Assembly (NCBI GenBank): GCA_019912315.1
Contig: JAIOJA010000016.1
Coordinates: 62,001 to 126,000, forward strand
Origin: Planctomycetota bacterium
GTDB taxonomy: Bacteria > Planctomycetota > UBA8742 > UBA2392
Length of the DNA: 64,000 nt
Direction of reading: 5' to 3'
Both the position numbers and the translations under genes were made by a program. This document shows, piece after piece, positions 1 through 9,084 of the stretch. The number at the start of each line of letters is the position of its first letter. Position 1 is the stretch's first letter. The notes beneath the pieces were generated by a model. That model was given only the letters and a program-made list of their open reading frames with translations. It searched no databases and had not been told where the DNA came from.

Positions 1-2
1 AA

Positions 3-227
3 ATCACCCTGCTGGACGTGCCGCGCTACGACTTCAACTGGCAGTTGCTGTACATACTTAGAGAACCGATCGACCTGCCCAAGGGCACCAGGATCTACGC
101 CACGGGCTGGTACGACAACAGCGACAAGAACCCGGCCAACCCGGACCCCAAGAAGGCCGTCACCTTCGGCGAGCAGACCTGGGAAGAAATGCAGATCGGC
201 TACATTAACTGGTACCCGATCGACTAG
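3..227 (+). CDS. C-terminal end of a Cu-monooxygenase-like / redoxin-family protein (partial)
   Basis: Open at the window start, so only the last 74 codons are seen, ending in TAG. The visible part has a pattern I associate with the C-terminal domain of copper type II ascorbate-dependent monooxygenase-like proteins of Planctomycetota: a 'YDFNWQ' stretch, '[16 protein letters not shown]', 'NPANPDPKK' and a closing '[13 protein letters not shown]'. In those proteins this beta-sandwich often follows a thioredoxin/redoxin domain and cytochrome-like segments, none of which is in the window. Copper ligands of the family lie mostly upstream, so activity cannot be judged. A strong terminator follows at once, so this is the end of its transcript. 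The internal GTG at 18 is not a credible start. Confidence 0.6.
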   Translation: MTLLDVPRYDFNWQLLYILREPIDLPKGTRIYATGWYDNSDKNPANPDPKKAVTFGEQTWEEMQIGYINWYPID

Positions 228-251
228 TGATGTGGGCTTCCAGTCCGCAGA

Positions 252-282
252 GCCCGCGTGCTTCCAGCACGCGGGCTTTTTT
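252..282 (+). terminator. Rho-independent terminator
   Basis: Perfect 10-bp stem GCCCGCGTGC (252-261) with GCACGCGGGC (267-276), 5-nt loop, followed by a run of six T. It sits 25 bases after the stop of the partial upstream gene and before the next ribosome-binding site. Confidence 0.9.
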
Positions 283-340
283 GCGTAACGCTCCCCCACC
301 CACACCGGTAACCGATACAGAACCCCACAGGAGACCCGCC

Positions 341-853
341 ATGAAGAAACTGCTGTTCCTGTTTGCCGCGCTGGCCTTCGTCGCCGCACCGCTGATCGCC
401 CAGGAAGTCGAGACCCTGCCCGACGGGCGCAAAGTGAAAATCGTCCGTGAGGACGGCGTCACGATCATTGAAGAAGTCGACGAAACCGAAGAAGAAGTCG
501 AGGAAGCGGAAGACTCCGCGGAGCGCGCCCGCAAGAAGATCAAGCAAATCGAAAACGAACTCGACCGCGACCTGCCGGAAGACATCGCGAAGATCATGGA
601 AGAGATGCGCAAACACATGGAGGAGATGCGCAAGGAACACAAAGAGCGCTTCAAGAAGATCCGTGAAGAGCTGGAAAAAAGCGCGGAGGAGTGGGAGTCC
701 GACCCGGACGCGGAAGTCGAAGAATACGAGAGCGAAGACGGCCGCGTGAAGATCAAGATCGTCCGCATCCGCAAAGTTGTGAAGTCGGGCGAAGAAGCGC
801 CGAAAGAAGAACAGAAGGAAGCGCCGAAGAAAGAATCCGAACGCAAGCAGTAA
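341..853 (+). CDS. Secreted charged coiled-coil protein of unknown function
   Basis: 170 residues. The ATG at 341 is preceded by CAGGAG and starts a clear signal peptide (MKKLLFLFAALAFVAAPLIA, cleavage after AQ-type site near residue 21); the open frame extends further upstream but that part overlaps the terminator and is not coding-like. The mature protein is dominated by Glu/Lys/Arg and has heptad-like spacing from about residue 50 to 120 (EEMRKHMEEMRKEHKERF and similar), predicting a long alpha-helical coiled coil, with a beta-like segment 'EDGRVKIKIVRIRKVV' and a Lys/Glu-rich tail. It stands alone between two terminators. No family recognised; periplasmic location is inferred from the signal peptide. 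Confidence 0.75.
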   Translation: MKKLLFLFAALAFVAAPLIAQEVETLPDGRKVKIVREDGVTIIEEVDETEEEVEEAEDSAERARKKIKQIENELDRDLPEDIAKIMEEMRKHMEEMRKEHKERFKKIREELEKSAEEWESDPDAEVEEYESEDGRVKIKIVRIRKVVKSGEEAPKEEQKEAPKKESERKQ

Positions 854-874
854 GGACCCACCCCGGTCCACCCG

Positions 875-910
875 CCACGGAGCAGACCCCACGCTGCTCC
901 GTGGTTCATT
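875..910 (+). terminator. Rho-independent terminator
   Basis: 10-bp perfect stem CCACGGAGCA (875-884) / TGCTCCGTGG (895-904) with a 10-nt loop and a weak T-rich tail, 22 bases after the stop codon of the preceding gene. Confidence 0.75.
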
Positions 911-920
911 TAACTGCTTG

Positions 921-972
921 CGCGACGACGCGAAGAAAAGCACCTACAGGGCGGTTCCTTCGCGTCTTCGCT
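921..972. repeat. Intergenic inverted repeat
   Basis: Arms GCGACGACGCGAAG (921-934) and CTTCGCGTCTTCGC (959-972) pair with one mismatch across a 24-nt spacer. The second arm and following 'GCGCCTTCGCG' resemble a low-complexity dispersed repeat seen in intergenic regions of many high-G+C bacterial genomes. It is not needed as a terminator because one already lies at 875. Confidence 0.55.
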
Positions 973-1076
973 GACCTTAGCGCCTTCGCGCCAGCGGTTT
1001 GAAGTAGTTGCCTCTGCTGACCTCTGGCCAGCAACGCCGCTTCCTCTATATTCCCCGCGACAGCACGGAGACTCTC

Positions 1077-2174
1077 ATGGGCGTTCCTTTTCTCGACCTG
1101 AAGGCACAGTTCGCGACGATCAAAGACGAAGTACTCAGCGCCGTCGGGCGCGTGTTTGATGACCAGGCCTTCGTGCTGGGCAAGTACGTCGAGGATTTCG
1201 AAAAGGACGCGGCTGCCTACCTCGGCGTCAAGCACGCCGTCGGCGTCAGCAACGGCAGCGACGCGTTGCTCCTGAGCCTGATGGCGGCGGACATAGGCCC
1301 CGGCGACGAAGTCATCGTGCCGAGCTTTACGTTCTTCGCCACGGCCGGCGCGGTCGCGCGCCTGGGCGCGACGCCGGTGTTCTGCGACGTTGAGGAAGAC
1401 AGCTTCAACATTGATGTCGCCAGCGCGAAGTCGAAAGTCACTGACAAGACAAAGGCCATCATCCCCGTCGACCTCTATGGTCAATGCGCCGACATGGAAG
1501 GCGTCATGAACCTGGCCCGCGAGCACGACCTCGTCGTCGTGGAAGACACCGCCCAGGCCTTCGGCGCAACCCGCAACGGCAAACAGGCCGGCACGTTCTC
1601 GCACTTCGGGACGTACAGCTTCTACCCGACCAAAAACCTCGGCGGCGCCGGCGACGGCGGCATGGTGGTCAGCAACGACGACGCGCTCGCGGACAAAATT
1701 CGACTGCTGCGCGTACACGGCGAACGCCCGCGCTATCACAACAAGGTCGTCGGCATCTGCGGGCGCCTGGATTCATTGCAGGCTGTGGTACTTCAGATCA
1801 AGCTCAAGAAGCTGGACGAATGGAACAAGCACCGCGCCGAAATCGCCGAGCAATACAACGCCCGCTTCGAAGGCAAGTTGAAGACCCCGCCGGTCAGCGC
1901 CGGCAACAGCCACATCTACCACCAGTACACGCTGCGCGTTGAGAACCGCGACGCGGTGGCGACGCAACTGGCGGAAAAGGCCATCGGCTGCGGCGTCTAC
2001 TATCCGGTCCCCCTGCACTTGCAGGAGTGCTTCGCCAGTCAGGGCGGCAAAAAGGGCGACCTGCCCGTCAGCGAAAAACTCTGTGAGACAGCCCTCAGCC
2101 TGCCCGTCTTCGACCAGATGACCGACGCCCAGGTCAACGAAGTCGCCGATGCCTTACTGAAAGCGGTAGCCTGA
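1077..2174 (+). CDS. DegT/DnrJ/EryC1/StrS family PLP aminotransferase
   Basis: 365 residues, the usual length for sugar aminotransferases of this family, which transfer an amino group from glutamate to a keto-sugar nucleotide during surface-glycan or antibiotic-sugar synthesis. Seen: N-terminal 'VPFLDLKAQF', substrate loop 'GVSNGSDALLLSL', the 'VEDTAQAFGA' strand and the PLP-binding Lys186 in 'SFYPTKNLGGAGDGG', with a C-terminal 'YYPVPLHLQECF' typical of the family. ATG at 1077 is chosen because GGAG lies six bases upstream; an in-frame GTG further up lacks this. No sugar pathway genes are adjacent, so the exact substrate (for example a 3- or 4-keto-6-deoxy sugar or UDP-GlcNAc-3-keto acid) is unknown. 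Confidence 0.92.
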   Translation: MGVPFLDLKAQFATIKDEVLSAVGRVFDDQAFVLGKYVEDFEKDAAAYLGVKHAVGVSNGSDALLLSLMAADIGPGDEVIVPSFTFFATAGAVARLGATPVFCDVEEDSFNIDVASAKSKVTDKTKAIIPVDLYGQCADMEGVMNLAREHDLVVVEDTAQAFGATRNGKQAGTFSHFGTYSFYPTKNLGGAGDGGMVVSNDDALADKIRLLRVHGERPRYHNKVVGICGRLDSLQAVVLQIKLKKLDEWNKHRAEIAEQYNARFEGKLKTPPVSAGNSHIYHQYTLRVENRDAVATQLAEKAIGCGVYYPVPLHLQECFASQGGKKGDLPVSEKLCETALSLPVFDQMTDAQVNEVADALLKAVA

Positions 2175-2303
2175 CGTCCGAATAACTTCCTCGATTCATT
2201 TGGCACACCGTATTGCACGGTGTAAGGTTGCGTTGGTATCTCGGGGCGGATTTGTTGCTCCGGACTGCTAGACTGCGCGATCTGGGCCTAGAGACGCTGA
2301 GAC

Positions 2304-5300
2304 ATGACCGACGAACACGAGCAACCTGAACCACAGGAAGACGACCAGCCCAATCCCGGCCCGACCAGGCGCCTTGAGAAAGCCATCGAGGACATGGGAT
2401 CCGGCGATTACGGCGACGGCACACTCGTCAGCATCGAAGCCCACACCGGCGAACACGCGGTGCCCCCTGAGCCCAGCGTCACCGACTCGCTCAAGAAAGC
2501 CAAGCAGGGCAGCGCCGATGAGCGCGGCCCCGACATCCAGCCGGCCGCCACCATGTACGAGCCCACCCGGCCCGGACACGTCAGCACGGGCAGCCAGGAT
2601 GCCACTGTCTACGGCCCCACGGACACGGACCAGCCCCAGGGCAGCACGCCGCGCAGCGGCTCTCTCAACACGGCCGGAAGCGGTGGAAGGCCTGTCGCGC
2701 CCTTCGGCGGCAAGATCATGGTCGGCACGCGCGTCGGCCAGATTGAAGTAACGGGTGTGCTTGGCAAGGGCGGTATGGGCGAAGTGTTCAAGGGCTACCA
2801 CCATGCCCTGGACATCAACGTGGCATTGAAGGTTCTGCCCGACGAGCTTTCGCGCAACGAACTGGTGCGCCAGCGCTTCCTGCGCGAGGCGCGGCTGTGT
2901 GTCAAGCTTGACCACCCGCACATTGTGCGCGTTTACAACGTCGATGAATACGCTGGCAACCTGTATCTCGTAATGGAAATGATCGAGGGCACGGACGCCG
3001 CCCACATGCTGAAAAACGGCGGGCGCTTCCGCTACAAGCGCGCGCTCGAAATCGGCGCTGCCGGCGCCGACGCGCTGGCCTACGCGCACACACAGGGTTT
3101 GGTCCACCGCGACGTCAAGCCGCACAACATTCTGCTCGGCGCGACCGACGGGCGCATCAAACTTTCCGACTTCGGGCTCGCCCGCGCCGCCACCAGCAGC
3201 AGCCACCTGACCATGTCCGGCCAGATCATGGGCACGCCCCACTACATGAGCCCCGAACAGGCCGAATCAAAAGAAGTCACCGACAAGAGCGACGTGTATT
3301 CCCTGGGCGTGTCCCTGTACCACATGCTGACCGGCGAAACGCCGTTTGTCGGCGACACGCCGATCAGCGTGGCTGTCCAGCACATCGCCAAGGAAATCAT
3401 TTACCCGGAAGTACGCTTCAAGCCCTTCCCCAAAGAGCTGGTGGCTGTCCTGAAGCGCATGACCGCCAAGGACTCGGCCAAGCGTTGCAGCGCCAAGCAG
3501 GCCGCCGTGTGGCTGCGCAAGCTGATCGGCATGGCAACCGACGAGGACGTCAGGGTCGAGGACGAAGGTGCCATGAAGTCCATGGCCCCGGTTGTGCGCG
3601 AAAGCCAGGCATTCGAGGCAGCGGCCAAAGAGCGCGCACAACGCGACAACCACGCGCGCGAACTTGCCCAGACCATGATGGCAACCATGAAGGAGGACAG
3701 CGCCCGGCGTCCTTCCGTTTCCCCCACCATGGCGGAAAGCGCGCCGGCGTATAGCTCACAGGCCACGCAGAGCAGCGGCGCCGGCAGCAAGGTGCTGATC
3801 ACGATCCTGGTCATGCTGCTGCTGGGCGGCGGCGCCGCCGCCGCGGGCTGGTACTTCACGCTGGGTCCCGGTGCGAACAACGGCAAGGGCAACCAGCCGA
3901 TCGTCGCCGGCGATGACGGCGCGGCGAACAAGGTTGACAGCACGCCAAAGACCAACAGCGGCAGCACAGACGGCGGCACGACCGACGGTGGTAGCACAGA
4001 CGGCGGCACGACCGACGGCGGTAGTACAGACGGCGGCAGCACAGACGGCGGCAGCACAGACGGCGGCACCACGCCGCCGCCTGTTCAGGATGACCCGCTG
4101 GTGGCAGACGCCCTCACCAGCGCAAGCGCCGCCATCATCAATGCGAACACGCTGGCTGACCTCGACGCGGCCAAGAAGCAACTCGACCGCGCCAAAATGG
4201 AAATCTCCAAGGCCAGCGCCCAGCAGCGCGCGGCGTTCGATGACTTGGACGCGCGCTACCACCGCCAATTCGCCTATCTTGCGGCGAGCGAAGGTTTCGA
4301 CAGGATCCGCGAGGCGCTGAAGACCTTCGAGGAAAAGCGATTCCTGGACACCGACGGCGCGATTGTCGCCCTTAACACAGCAATCTTGGAACGCGACGGG
4401 CTTGCCAATCTCAAGGTCCCGCCCGAGGCCGAAGAGCGTGTCGCTCGGGATCGCGAAGTTTTGAACGAGCGCGTCGATACGGCCCTCAGCGAATTCTGGA
4501 ATGAACTCGACACCCAGGCGCTTCGCCTGGAGCGCGAGCAGCAGTTTGACGACGCGGCGGGGATTCTCGCCGACCTCGAGACCATCAAGGGCGCGCCGGA
4601 AGAACTGGCCAAAGTGTCAGCGCGCCTGCGCGTGATGCGAGTGCTCGGCATTCACAAGGTCGTCAAGGATGCGCTGGCGATTCCCAAGTACCAGTTCGCC
4701 ATTGATCAACTTAAGAAGGCGGAAGAACTTGCGGTACCCGAGGAACTGCAGGGCGAACACGCCAAGGTGGTCGCCAGTGTCGGTGCGGCGATCGAAAAGG
4801 ATCTGCAGGGGTACCTCAAGGCCGCCCGTGACGCGGCCGACCGCTCTGATTTTATCGCGGCCCGCAATGAGCGCGACGCCGCCAACGATTTGCCCGTATA
4901 CGTCAACGAGCAGGTATCGCGCATCGCCGACGTCGGTGTCTACATCGACCTGAGCGAGTTGACGGTCGCCGTGGAAAAGGAGACAGCCGAAGGCAAGTTC
5001 AACGAAGCGAAAGTCAACCTCGACGCGGGCGCGGCCAAGATCACGGGCTCCGCCGACCGCAAGCTGCCGCAATCGCTGATTCTTCGTTACAACGATGTCG
5101 CCGCGAAGTATGAAACCGAGCTTGCGAAGCGCCTGAAGGGGCTTCTGGATTCGGCCAAGGCTTCGATCGATTCGAAGGACTTCGAGAGCGCCAGCGCCGA
5201 CATAAGCGCCGCCGACAAGCTTCCACTCAGTGACGAACAGCAGACGGAGCTGGACAAGTTCAAGCAGGCCAACGAAACGGCCCTGAGCGAATACGTCAGC

Positions 5301-7076
5301 ACCCTGATTACGGAAATCGAGCGGGCGCTCGACGACAGCGATTTCGAAGACGCCAGCACCCGCCTGGAACTCGTCAAGACGCTGCGGGTTCCGGACGACC
5401 AGAGGGATCGCCTTGCCAAGGTAGACAGCCGCTACGGCACCGAGGCCATCAAGTACCACTCCGACCTGCTTGAGGCCGTGCGCAAAGCTCTTGACAAGCG
5501 TGACTATGCGGATGCGCGCAAGGCGCTGGACGCCGCCCTGGAGATTCCCGTCGTCGGTACCGCCGCCGACAAAGCCCGCGAACTCGACAAGGACTACACA
5601 ACCCTGCTGACCGGCGACGTTACGGCCAGACTCGAGCAATCCGATCTACTTGTCGAAAAGGACAGTTTCGCTGAAGCCAAGACCGTACTTGACGACGCGA
5701 CCAAACTGCCCCTTACCGAAGAACTCGACCGGCAGGTAGCGCGCAAGCTTGAGCAATGGGCCGAAAAGGTTGAACAGAAGCTTACCCAGTTGCTGAAGGA
5801 CGCCGCCGAGGATCGCGACGCCAGGCTGTTCTCGAAGGCCGGTGCGTTTATCAAGGAGGCATACCTTCTGCCCCTCGATAAGGACCAGAAGGTGCGCGTC
5901 AGCAAAGCGGAAGATGAGTTGAAGGCCGCCGTAAACAAACACAAAGAAGGATTGTTCAAAGAGCTCGAAGACTGCGTCAAGAAAGGGCTTGAGAAGGACG
6001 GCAAGAAAGTCATCGAGCAGTTGCGCGCCCTCGGGCTTGACCCCGGCGACCAGTCGCGCATCAACGACATGGAGGCTTCCCTCACCGGCGAAAACGAATC
6101 TGATCGTTTCAAGCGCCTGCCGTCGCACCTTCGCACGGCTTGGCAGGACCGGTACTGCAAGGCTGAGCAGTTGTTCAACGTCGGCGAGGAAATCTCGTCC
6201 GTCGCGGTTACGCCGGACGGCAAGTACGCCGCAGTCGGCGGCAGTTCCGGGCGTGTGTTCTTCTTCAACCTCAAGCGCGGGACACAGCTCGGCAGCAGCA
6301 AGGGGGGCACCCGCCGCATCACCGCGATGGCGGTCAGCGACGACGGCAAGTACGCGGCCAGCGGCAACGACGACGGCAATCTGGTGGTGTTCGAACTGAG
6401 CGGAAACAGTGTGCAAGCATCGGACCTCGGCAGCGCCGGTGACGACGTTTACGGACTCGCGTTTTCAGGCAACAACAACGTGCTGTTTGCTGCGACACGG
6501 GACGGCTCTGTCTCGCGCTACAACCCGGTCACCAAGACGCGCATCGGTGGCGCGACGCCGACGGGGCTTGACCGCGCACAGTGCATGGCCCTCAGCCCGG
6601 ACGGCTCGCTGCTTGCCATCGGCGGCGAGGACGCCTATGTGGCGGTGTTTGACGCCAGCCGCATGGTCATCAAACAGAAGTTGCAGGGGCCCGGCGACGA
6701 CCTGATCCAGAGCGTCGCCTTCAGCGCCGACAGCGGACAACTGATTGCCGGCTCCATCGGCGACGATGTGGCGGTCTGGAACACGCGCCGTCTCACGGAA
6801 AAGCCGACCAAGCAGTACAAGGGGTTGTCCGAGTGGGTGCGCGGCGTCGGATTCTCGAGCGACGGGCGGCGCTGCGCCGCCTTCGACAACGAAAAACGCC
6901 TGATGGTCTGGGACGCCAGGAGTGGCACCGAACAGCGCCAGCTTGAGTTCGTGGATAAACTCAAGGGAGACAAGGACTTCGTGCCCAGCGCCGGCGTCAT
7001 CGGGCCCGACGGCACGGTTCTGATCGCCACCCGCGAAGGCGAGTTGATCCACATGCAGTTGAAATCCGCGGGCTAA
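2304..7076 (+). CDS. Giant membrane Ser/Thr protein kinase with coiled-coil repeats and C-terminal WD40 propeller
   Basis: 1590 residues. Order: disordered acidic/Pro-rich N-terminus (1-140); Hanks-type kinase domain about 145-405 with Gly loop GKGGMGEVF (153), Lys near 175 in 'VALKVL', catalytic HRDVKPHN (268) and DFG (289), 'GTPHYMSPEQ' activation segment; one transmembrane helix about 496-519; a Ser/Thr-Asp-Gly-Gly repeat linker; roughly 700 residues of repeated alpha-helical units each with a 'A..ALD.A..LP' pattern (coiled-coil or TPR-like); and five to six WD40-like blades from about 1293 to the end. All catalytic motifs are intact, so it should be active. The kinase is cytoplasmic; the helical and WD40 parts would be on the other side of the membrane. 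It is monocistronic as far as the spacing shows. Ligand and targets unknown. Confidence 0.93.
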   Translation: MTDEHEQPEPQEDDQPNPGPTRRLEKAIEDMGSGDYGDGTLVSIEAHTGEHAVPPEPSVTDSLKKAKQGSADERGPDIQPAATMYEPTRPGHVSTGSQDATVYGPTDTDQPQGSTPRSGSLNTAGSGGRPVAPFGGKIMVGTRVGQIEVTGVLGKGGMGEVFKGYHHALDINVALKVLPDELSRNELVRQRFLREARLCVKLDHPHIVRVYNVDEYAGNLYLVMEMIEGTDAAHMLKNGGRFRYKRALEIGAAGADALAYAHTQGLVHRDVKPHNILLGATDGRIKLSDFGLARAATSSSHLTMSGQIMGTPHYMSPEQAESKEVTDKSDVYSLGVSLYHMLTGETPFVGDTPISVAVQHIAKEIIYPEVRFKPFPKELVAVLKRMTAKDSAKRCSAKQAAVWLRKLIGMATDEDVRVEDEGAMKSMAPVVRESQAFEAAAKERAQRDNHARELAQTMMATMKEDSARRPSVSPTMAESAPAYSSQATQSSGAGSKVLITILVMLLLGGGAAAAGWYFTLGPGANNGKGNQPIVAGDDGAANKVDSTPKTNSGSTDGGTTDGGSTDGGTTDGGSTDGGSTDGGSTDGGTTPPPVQDDPLVADALTSASAAIINANTLADLDAAKKQLDRAKMEISKASAQQRAAFDDLDARYHRQFAYLAASEGFDRIREALKTFEEKRFLDTDGAIVALNTAILERDGLANLKVPPEAEERVARDREVLNERVDTALSEFWNELDTQALRLEREQQFDDAAGILADLETIKGAPEELAKVSARLRVMRVLGIHKVVKDALAIPKYQFAIDQLKKAEELAVPEELQGEHAKVVASVGAAIEKDLQGYLKAARDAADRSDFIAARNERDAANDLPVYVNEQVSRIADVGVYIDLSELTVAVEKETAEGKFNEAKVNLDAGAAKITGSADRKLPQSLILRYNDVAAKYETELAKRLKGLLDSAKASIDSKDFESASADISAADKLPLSDEQQTELDKFKQANETALSEYVSTLITEIERALDDSDFEDASTRLELVKTLRVPDDQRDRLAKVDSRYGTEAIKYHSDLLEAVRKALDKRDYADARKALDAALEIPVVGTAADKARELDKDYTTLLTGDVTARLEQSDLLVEKDSFAEAKTVLDDATKLPLTEELDRQVARKLEQWAEKVEQKLTQLLKDAAEDRDARLFSKAGAFIKEAYLLPLDKDQKVRVSKAEDELKAAVNKHKEGLFKELEDCVKKGLEKDGKKVIEQLRALGLDPGDQSRINDMEASLTGENESDRFKRLPSHLRTAWQDRYCKAEQLFNVGEEISSVAVTPDGKYAAVGGSSGRVFFFNLKRGTQLGSSKGGTRRITAMAVSDDGKYAASGNDDGNLVVFELSGNSVQASDLGSAGDDVYGLAFSGNNNVLFAATRDGSVSRYNPVTKTRIGGATPTGLDRAQCMALSPDGSLLAIGGEDAYVAVFDASRMVIKQKLQGPGDDLIQSVAFSADSGQLIAGSIGDDVAVWNTRRLTEKPTKQYKGLSEWVRGVGFSSDGRRCAAFDNEKRLMVWDARSGTEQRQLEFVDKLKGDKDFVPSAGVIGPDGTVLIATREGELIHMQLKSAG
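3960..4071 (+). repeat. Tandem DGG(S/T)T-encoding minisatellite in the kinase gene
   Basis: About seven to eight imperfect copies of a 15-base unit encoding Asp-Gly-Gly-Ser/Thr-Thr, lying directly after the transmembrane helix. It encodes a flexible linker; copy number is likely variable between strains (inference). Confidence 0.85.
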
Positions 7077-7154
7077 TCAGGTTTCAGGGATCAGGTTTCT
7101 GAGGACAGGGAGTATAAGGGCCCCTGACCCCCATCCCTGACACCCGAAACCTGA
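7077..7154. repeat. Intergenic palindromic repeat
   Basis: TCAGGTTTC (7077-7085) pairs with GAAACCTGA (7146-7154); inner parts also pair imperfectly ('AGGGATCAGG' with 'CCTGACCCCCATCCCT'). A related element with the shared string CCCTGACACC plus 'GAAACCTGA' lies at 53163-53226, so this is a dispersed repeat. It begins one base after the kinase stop codon and may also act as its terminator. Confidence 0.7.
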
Positions 7155-7158
7155 ACTC

Positions 7159-8484
7159 ATGGCCAAGCAGAATAACTCGGACATCAGCAAGCGCGTGCGG
7201 AACATCCCGCCAGGCACCAGCGTGGAGTCGTACCTTATTCACGGTCGGCACTTCACCGACAAGTGGGACTTCCGCCATCACATCATTCCGCCCATCTCCA
7301 GCAGCGTGACGTACCGCCTCGACAAAACCGAGCGCGGCGCCCGCGGCTTTCAGGAGTACGCCTCCGGCGACGCCCACCGCACCAAACCGATTTACATTTA
7401 TGACCGGCTTGATGAGCCTACGCGCGGAATGCTTGAGGACGAACTCGCCAACGTCGAAGGCGGTGAATTCTGCGTCGCATTCAGCACCGGCATGGCCGCC
7501 ATCAGCGCGGCACTGGGTGTGCTGCTGAACGCGGGCGATGAGCTGGTTTCACACAAAACCCTGTATGGCTGCACCTACAGCCTGTTCACAAACTGGTACC
7601 CGCGCCTGAATATCAAGACCAATCTCCTTGATTTGCGCCGCCCGAACGACCTGAAGGCGGCCATCACCGACAAGACCCGTGCCGTCTATTTCGAGTCACC
7701 GGTAAACCCGACCCTCGAACTGATCGACATTGGCGAAGTGCGCAAAATCGTGGACGAAGTCAACAAGAAGCGCGCCGCCGATCGCCAGGTTTACATCGTC
7801 GTCGACAACACCTTCGCCACGCCATACTGCCAGCGACCGCTTGAACTCGGCGCTCACGTCGTAGTGCATTCACTGACAAAAAACATCGGCGGTTACGGCA
7901 CCGACATGGGCGGCGCCGTCATCGGCCCGGCCGAGCTTGAGGGCCAGGTCCTTCTTTACCGAAAGGATTTCGGCGCCGCGCTCGCACCCAAAAGCGCCTG
8001 GCCGATCCTCGTTTACGGTCTGCCGACCCTTCCCCTGCGCCTCAAGCAGCAGATGCAAACCGCTGAACAGGTGGCGCAGTTCCTTAACGGGCACCCAAAG
8101 GTCGCGAAAGTCGCCTACCCGGGGCTCAGCACCCACCCGCAGCTCGCCCTGGCCAAAAAGCAGATGCGAACCCCGGATGGACAGTTCGCCCCCGGCAACA
8201 TGATCTACTTCGAGACCGTCGAGAAGGACCCCGGCCAGCCCCACAACAATATTAAGGTCGTGGACTGGATCGCCAAGAACGCCTACACCCTGACGCTGGC
8301 CGTCAGCCTGGGGCAGTTGCGCACGCTGATCGAAAACCCGGGCGCGATGACCCACGCGGCCGTGCCCCCGGAGAAGCGCCTCGAAGGCGGCATCACGCCC
8401 AACGGCATCCGGCTGAGTATCGGCGTCGAAAGCGCGGACGACATCATCCGCGACCTGGAGAAAGCGCTGGCACAAGCGGACTAA
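7159..8484 (+). CDS. Cys/Met metabolism PLP-dependent enzyme (cystathionine gamma-synthase/lyase or methionine gamma-lyase type)
   Basis: 441 residues. Family features: 'PPISSSVTYRLD' near the N-terminus, 'GEFCVAFSTGMAAISAAL' substrate/PLP loop, 'HKTLYGCTYSLF', 'YFESPVNPTLELIDI', 'VVDNTFATPYCQRPLELGAHVVVHS' and PLP Lys241 in 'VVHSLTKNIGGYGT'. These enzymes make or break C-S bonds of cystathionine, homocysteine or methionine. It carries an N-terminal extension of about 40 residues and is longer than the usual 380-400, so a precise reaction is not assigned. A GXX-type riboswitch was looked for upstream and not seen. Its stop codon overlaps by four bases the stop of the convergent gene that follows. 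Confidence 0.88.
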   Translation: MAKQNNSDISKRVRNIPPGTSVESYLIHGRHFTDKWDFRHHIIPPISSSVTYRLDKTERGARGFQEYASGDAHRTKPIYIYDRLDEPTRGMLEDELANVEGGEFCVAFSTGMAAISAALGVLLNAGDELVSHKTLYGCTYSLFTNWYPRLNIKTNLLDLRRPNDLKAAITDKTRAVYFESPVNPTLELIDIGEVRKIVDEVNKKRAADRQVYIVVDNTFATPYCQRPLELGAHVVVHSLTKNIGGYGTDMGGAVIGPAELEGQVLLYRKDFGAALAPKSAWPILVYGLPTLPLRLKQQMQTAEQVAQFLNGHPKVAKVAYPGLSTHPQLALAKKQMRTPDGQFAPGNMIYFETVEKDPGQPHNNIKVVDWIAKNAYTLTLAVSLGQLRTLIENPGAMTHAAVPPEKRLEGGITPNGIRLSIGVESADDIIRDLEKALAQAD

Positions 8485-8993
8485 GCGTGCGCGACGCGCT
8501 TGAGCTTCACGTTGGTGAAGCCCACCGGTTCGGCGTCCGCGGGCAGCTCCGGCTTCCAGTAGCTGGTCAGCATCAGCCCGCCGTCTTCCTCTATCAGGGA
8601 GACCACGACGCGGTTGCCGGTGACGCTGTTGCCTTCGATGGCCAGCGCACCCGGGTCTTCCGGTGTTACTGGCATGGTGATCGAGCCGTGTACCGTGGAA
8701 TAAACAGCCATGCGCAACTCGCCGTCCGGGTCCACCCCAAGCAGCGCAACGACGCCATGCACAAGCTCCTGGCTTTCATCGTGTAGCGATTCAACAAGGA
8801 ACTCCAGCGCAAGCTCCGCCAGGCGCGGGCGAATTGTCACACGAGTCACTATCGGGACATCCTTCATGGAGTGCCCGCGCCCGGTCCATTCGCCAATCCA
8901 CTTGTGGTACGGTTTCAGCTTCTTCCGGTTCAAGCCATTCTCCCGCCCCTGAAGCCCCCGCACGGACGCTGTGATATTCGTCTTGTATCCCAT
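8481..8993 (-). CDS. Small beta-rich protein, possibly calycin-like
   Basis: 170 residues if started at the ATG at 8993; a longer frame would run into the divergent DUF4139 gene, so it is rejected. 'KWIGEWTGRGHSMKD' near residue 30 recalls the 'G.W.G.G' opening of lipocalin/nitrobindin or DUF1579 beta-barrels, and the rest alternates hydrophobic residues as in beta strands (VVALLGVDPDGELRMAVYST, VVVSLIEEDGGLMLTSYW). No signal peptide, so cytoplasmic. No strong Shine-Dalgarno is seen. Family assignment is weak. Confidence 0.55.
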   Translation of the reverse strand: MGYKTNITASVRGLQGRENGLNRKKLKPYHKWIGEWTGRGHSMKDVPIVTRVTIRPRLAELALEFLVESLHDESQELVHGVVALLGVDPDGELRMAVYSTVHGSITMPVTPEDPGALAIEGNSVTGNRVVVSLIEEDGGLMLTSYWKPELPADAEPVGFTNVKLKRVAHA

Positions 8994-9084
8994 TGCCGTG
9001 TCAAAAACAACTGCTTGCACACTTGATTGGAACCTGCATCGGCTCAAGTGCGTCACAGACCTTGAAGACGAAATGGGGTAAAAT

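Noticed and set aside
224-943. Long minus-strand frames over the coiled-coil gene
   Set aside because: Phe/Leu-rich translation of an antisense Glu/Lys-rich gene; crosses two plus-strand terminators.
3960-4071. Tandem repeats as a CRISPR array
   Set aside because: They are in-frame 15-base codon repeats with no spacers, inside a coding region.
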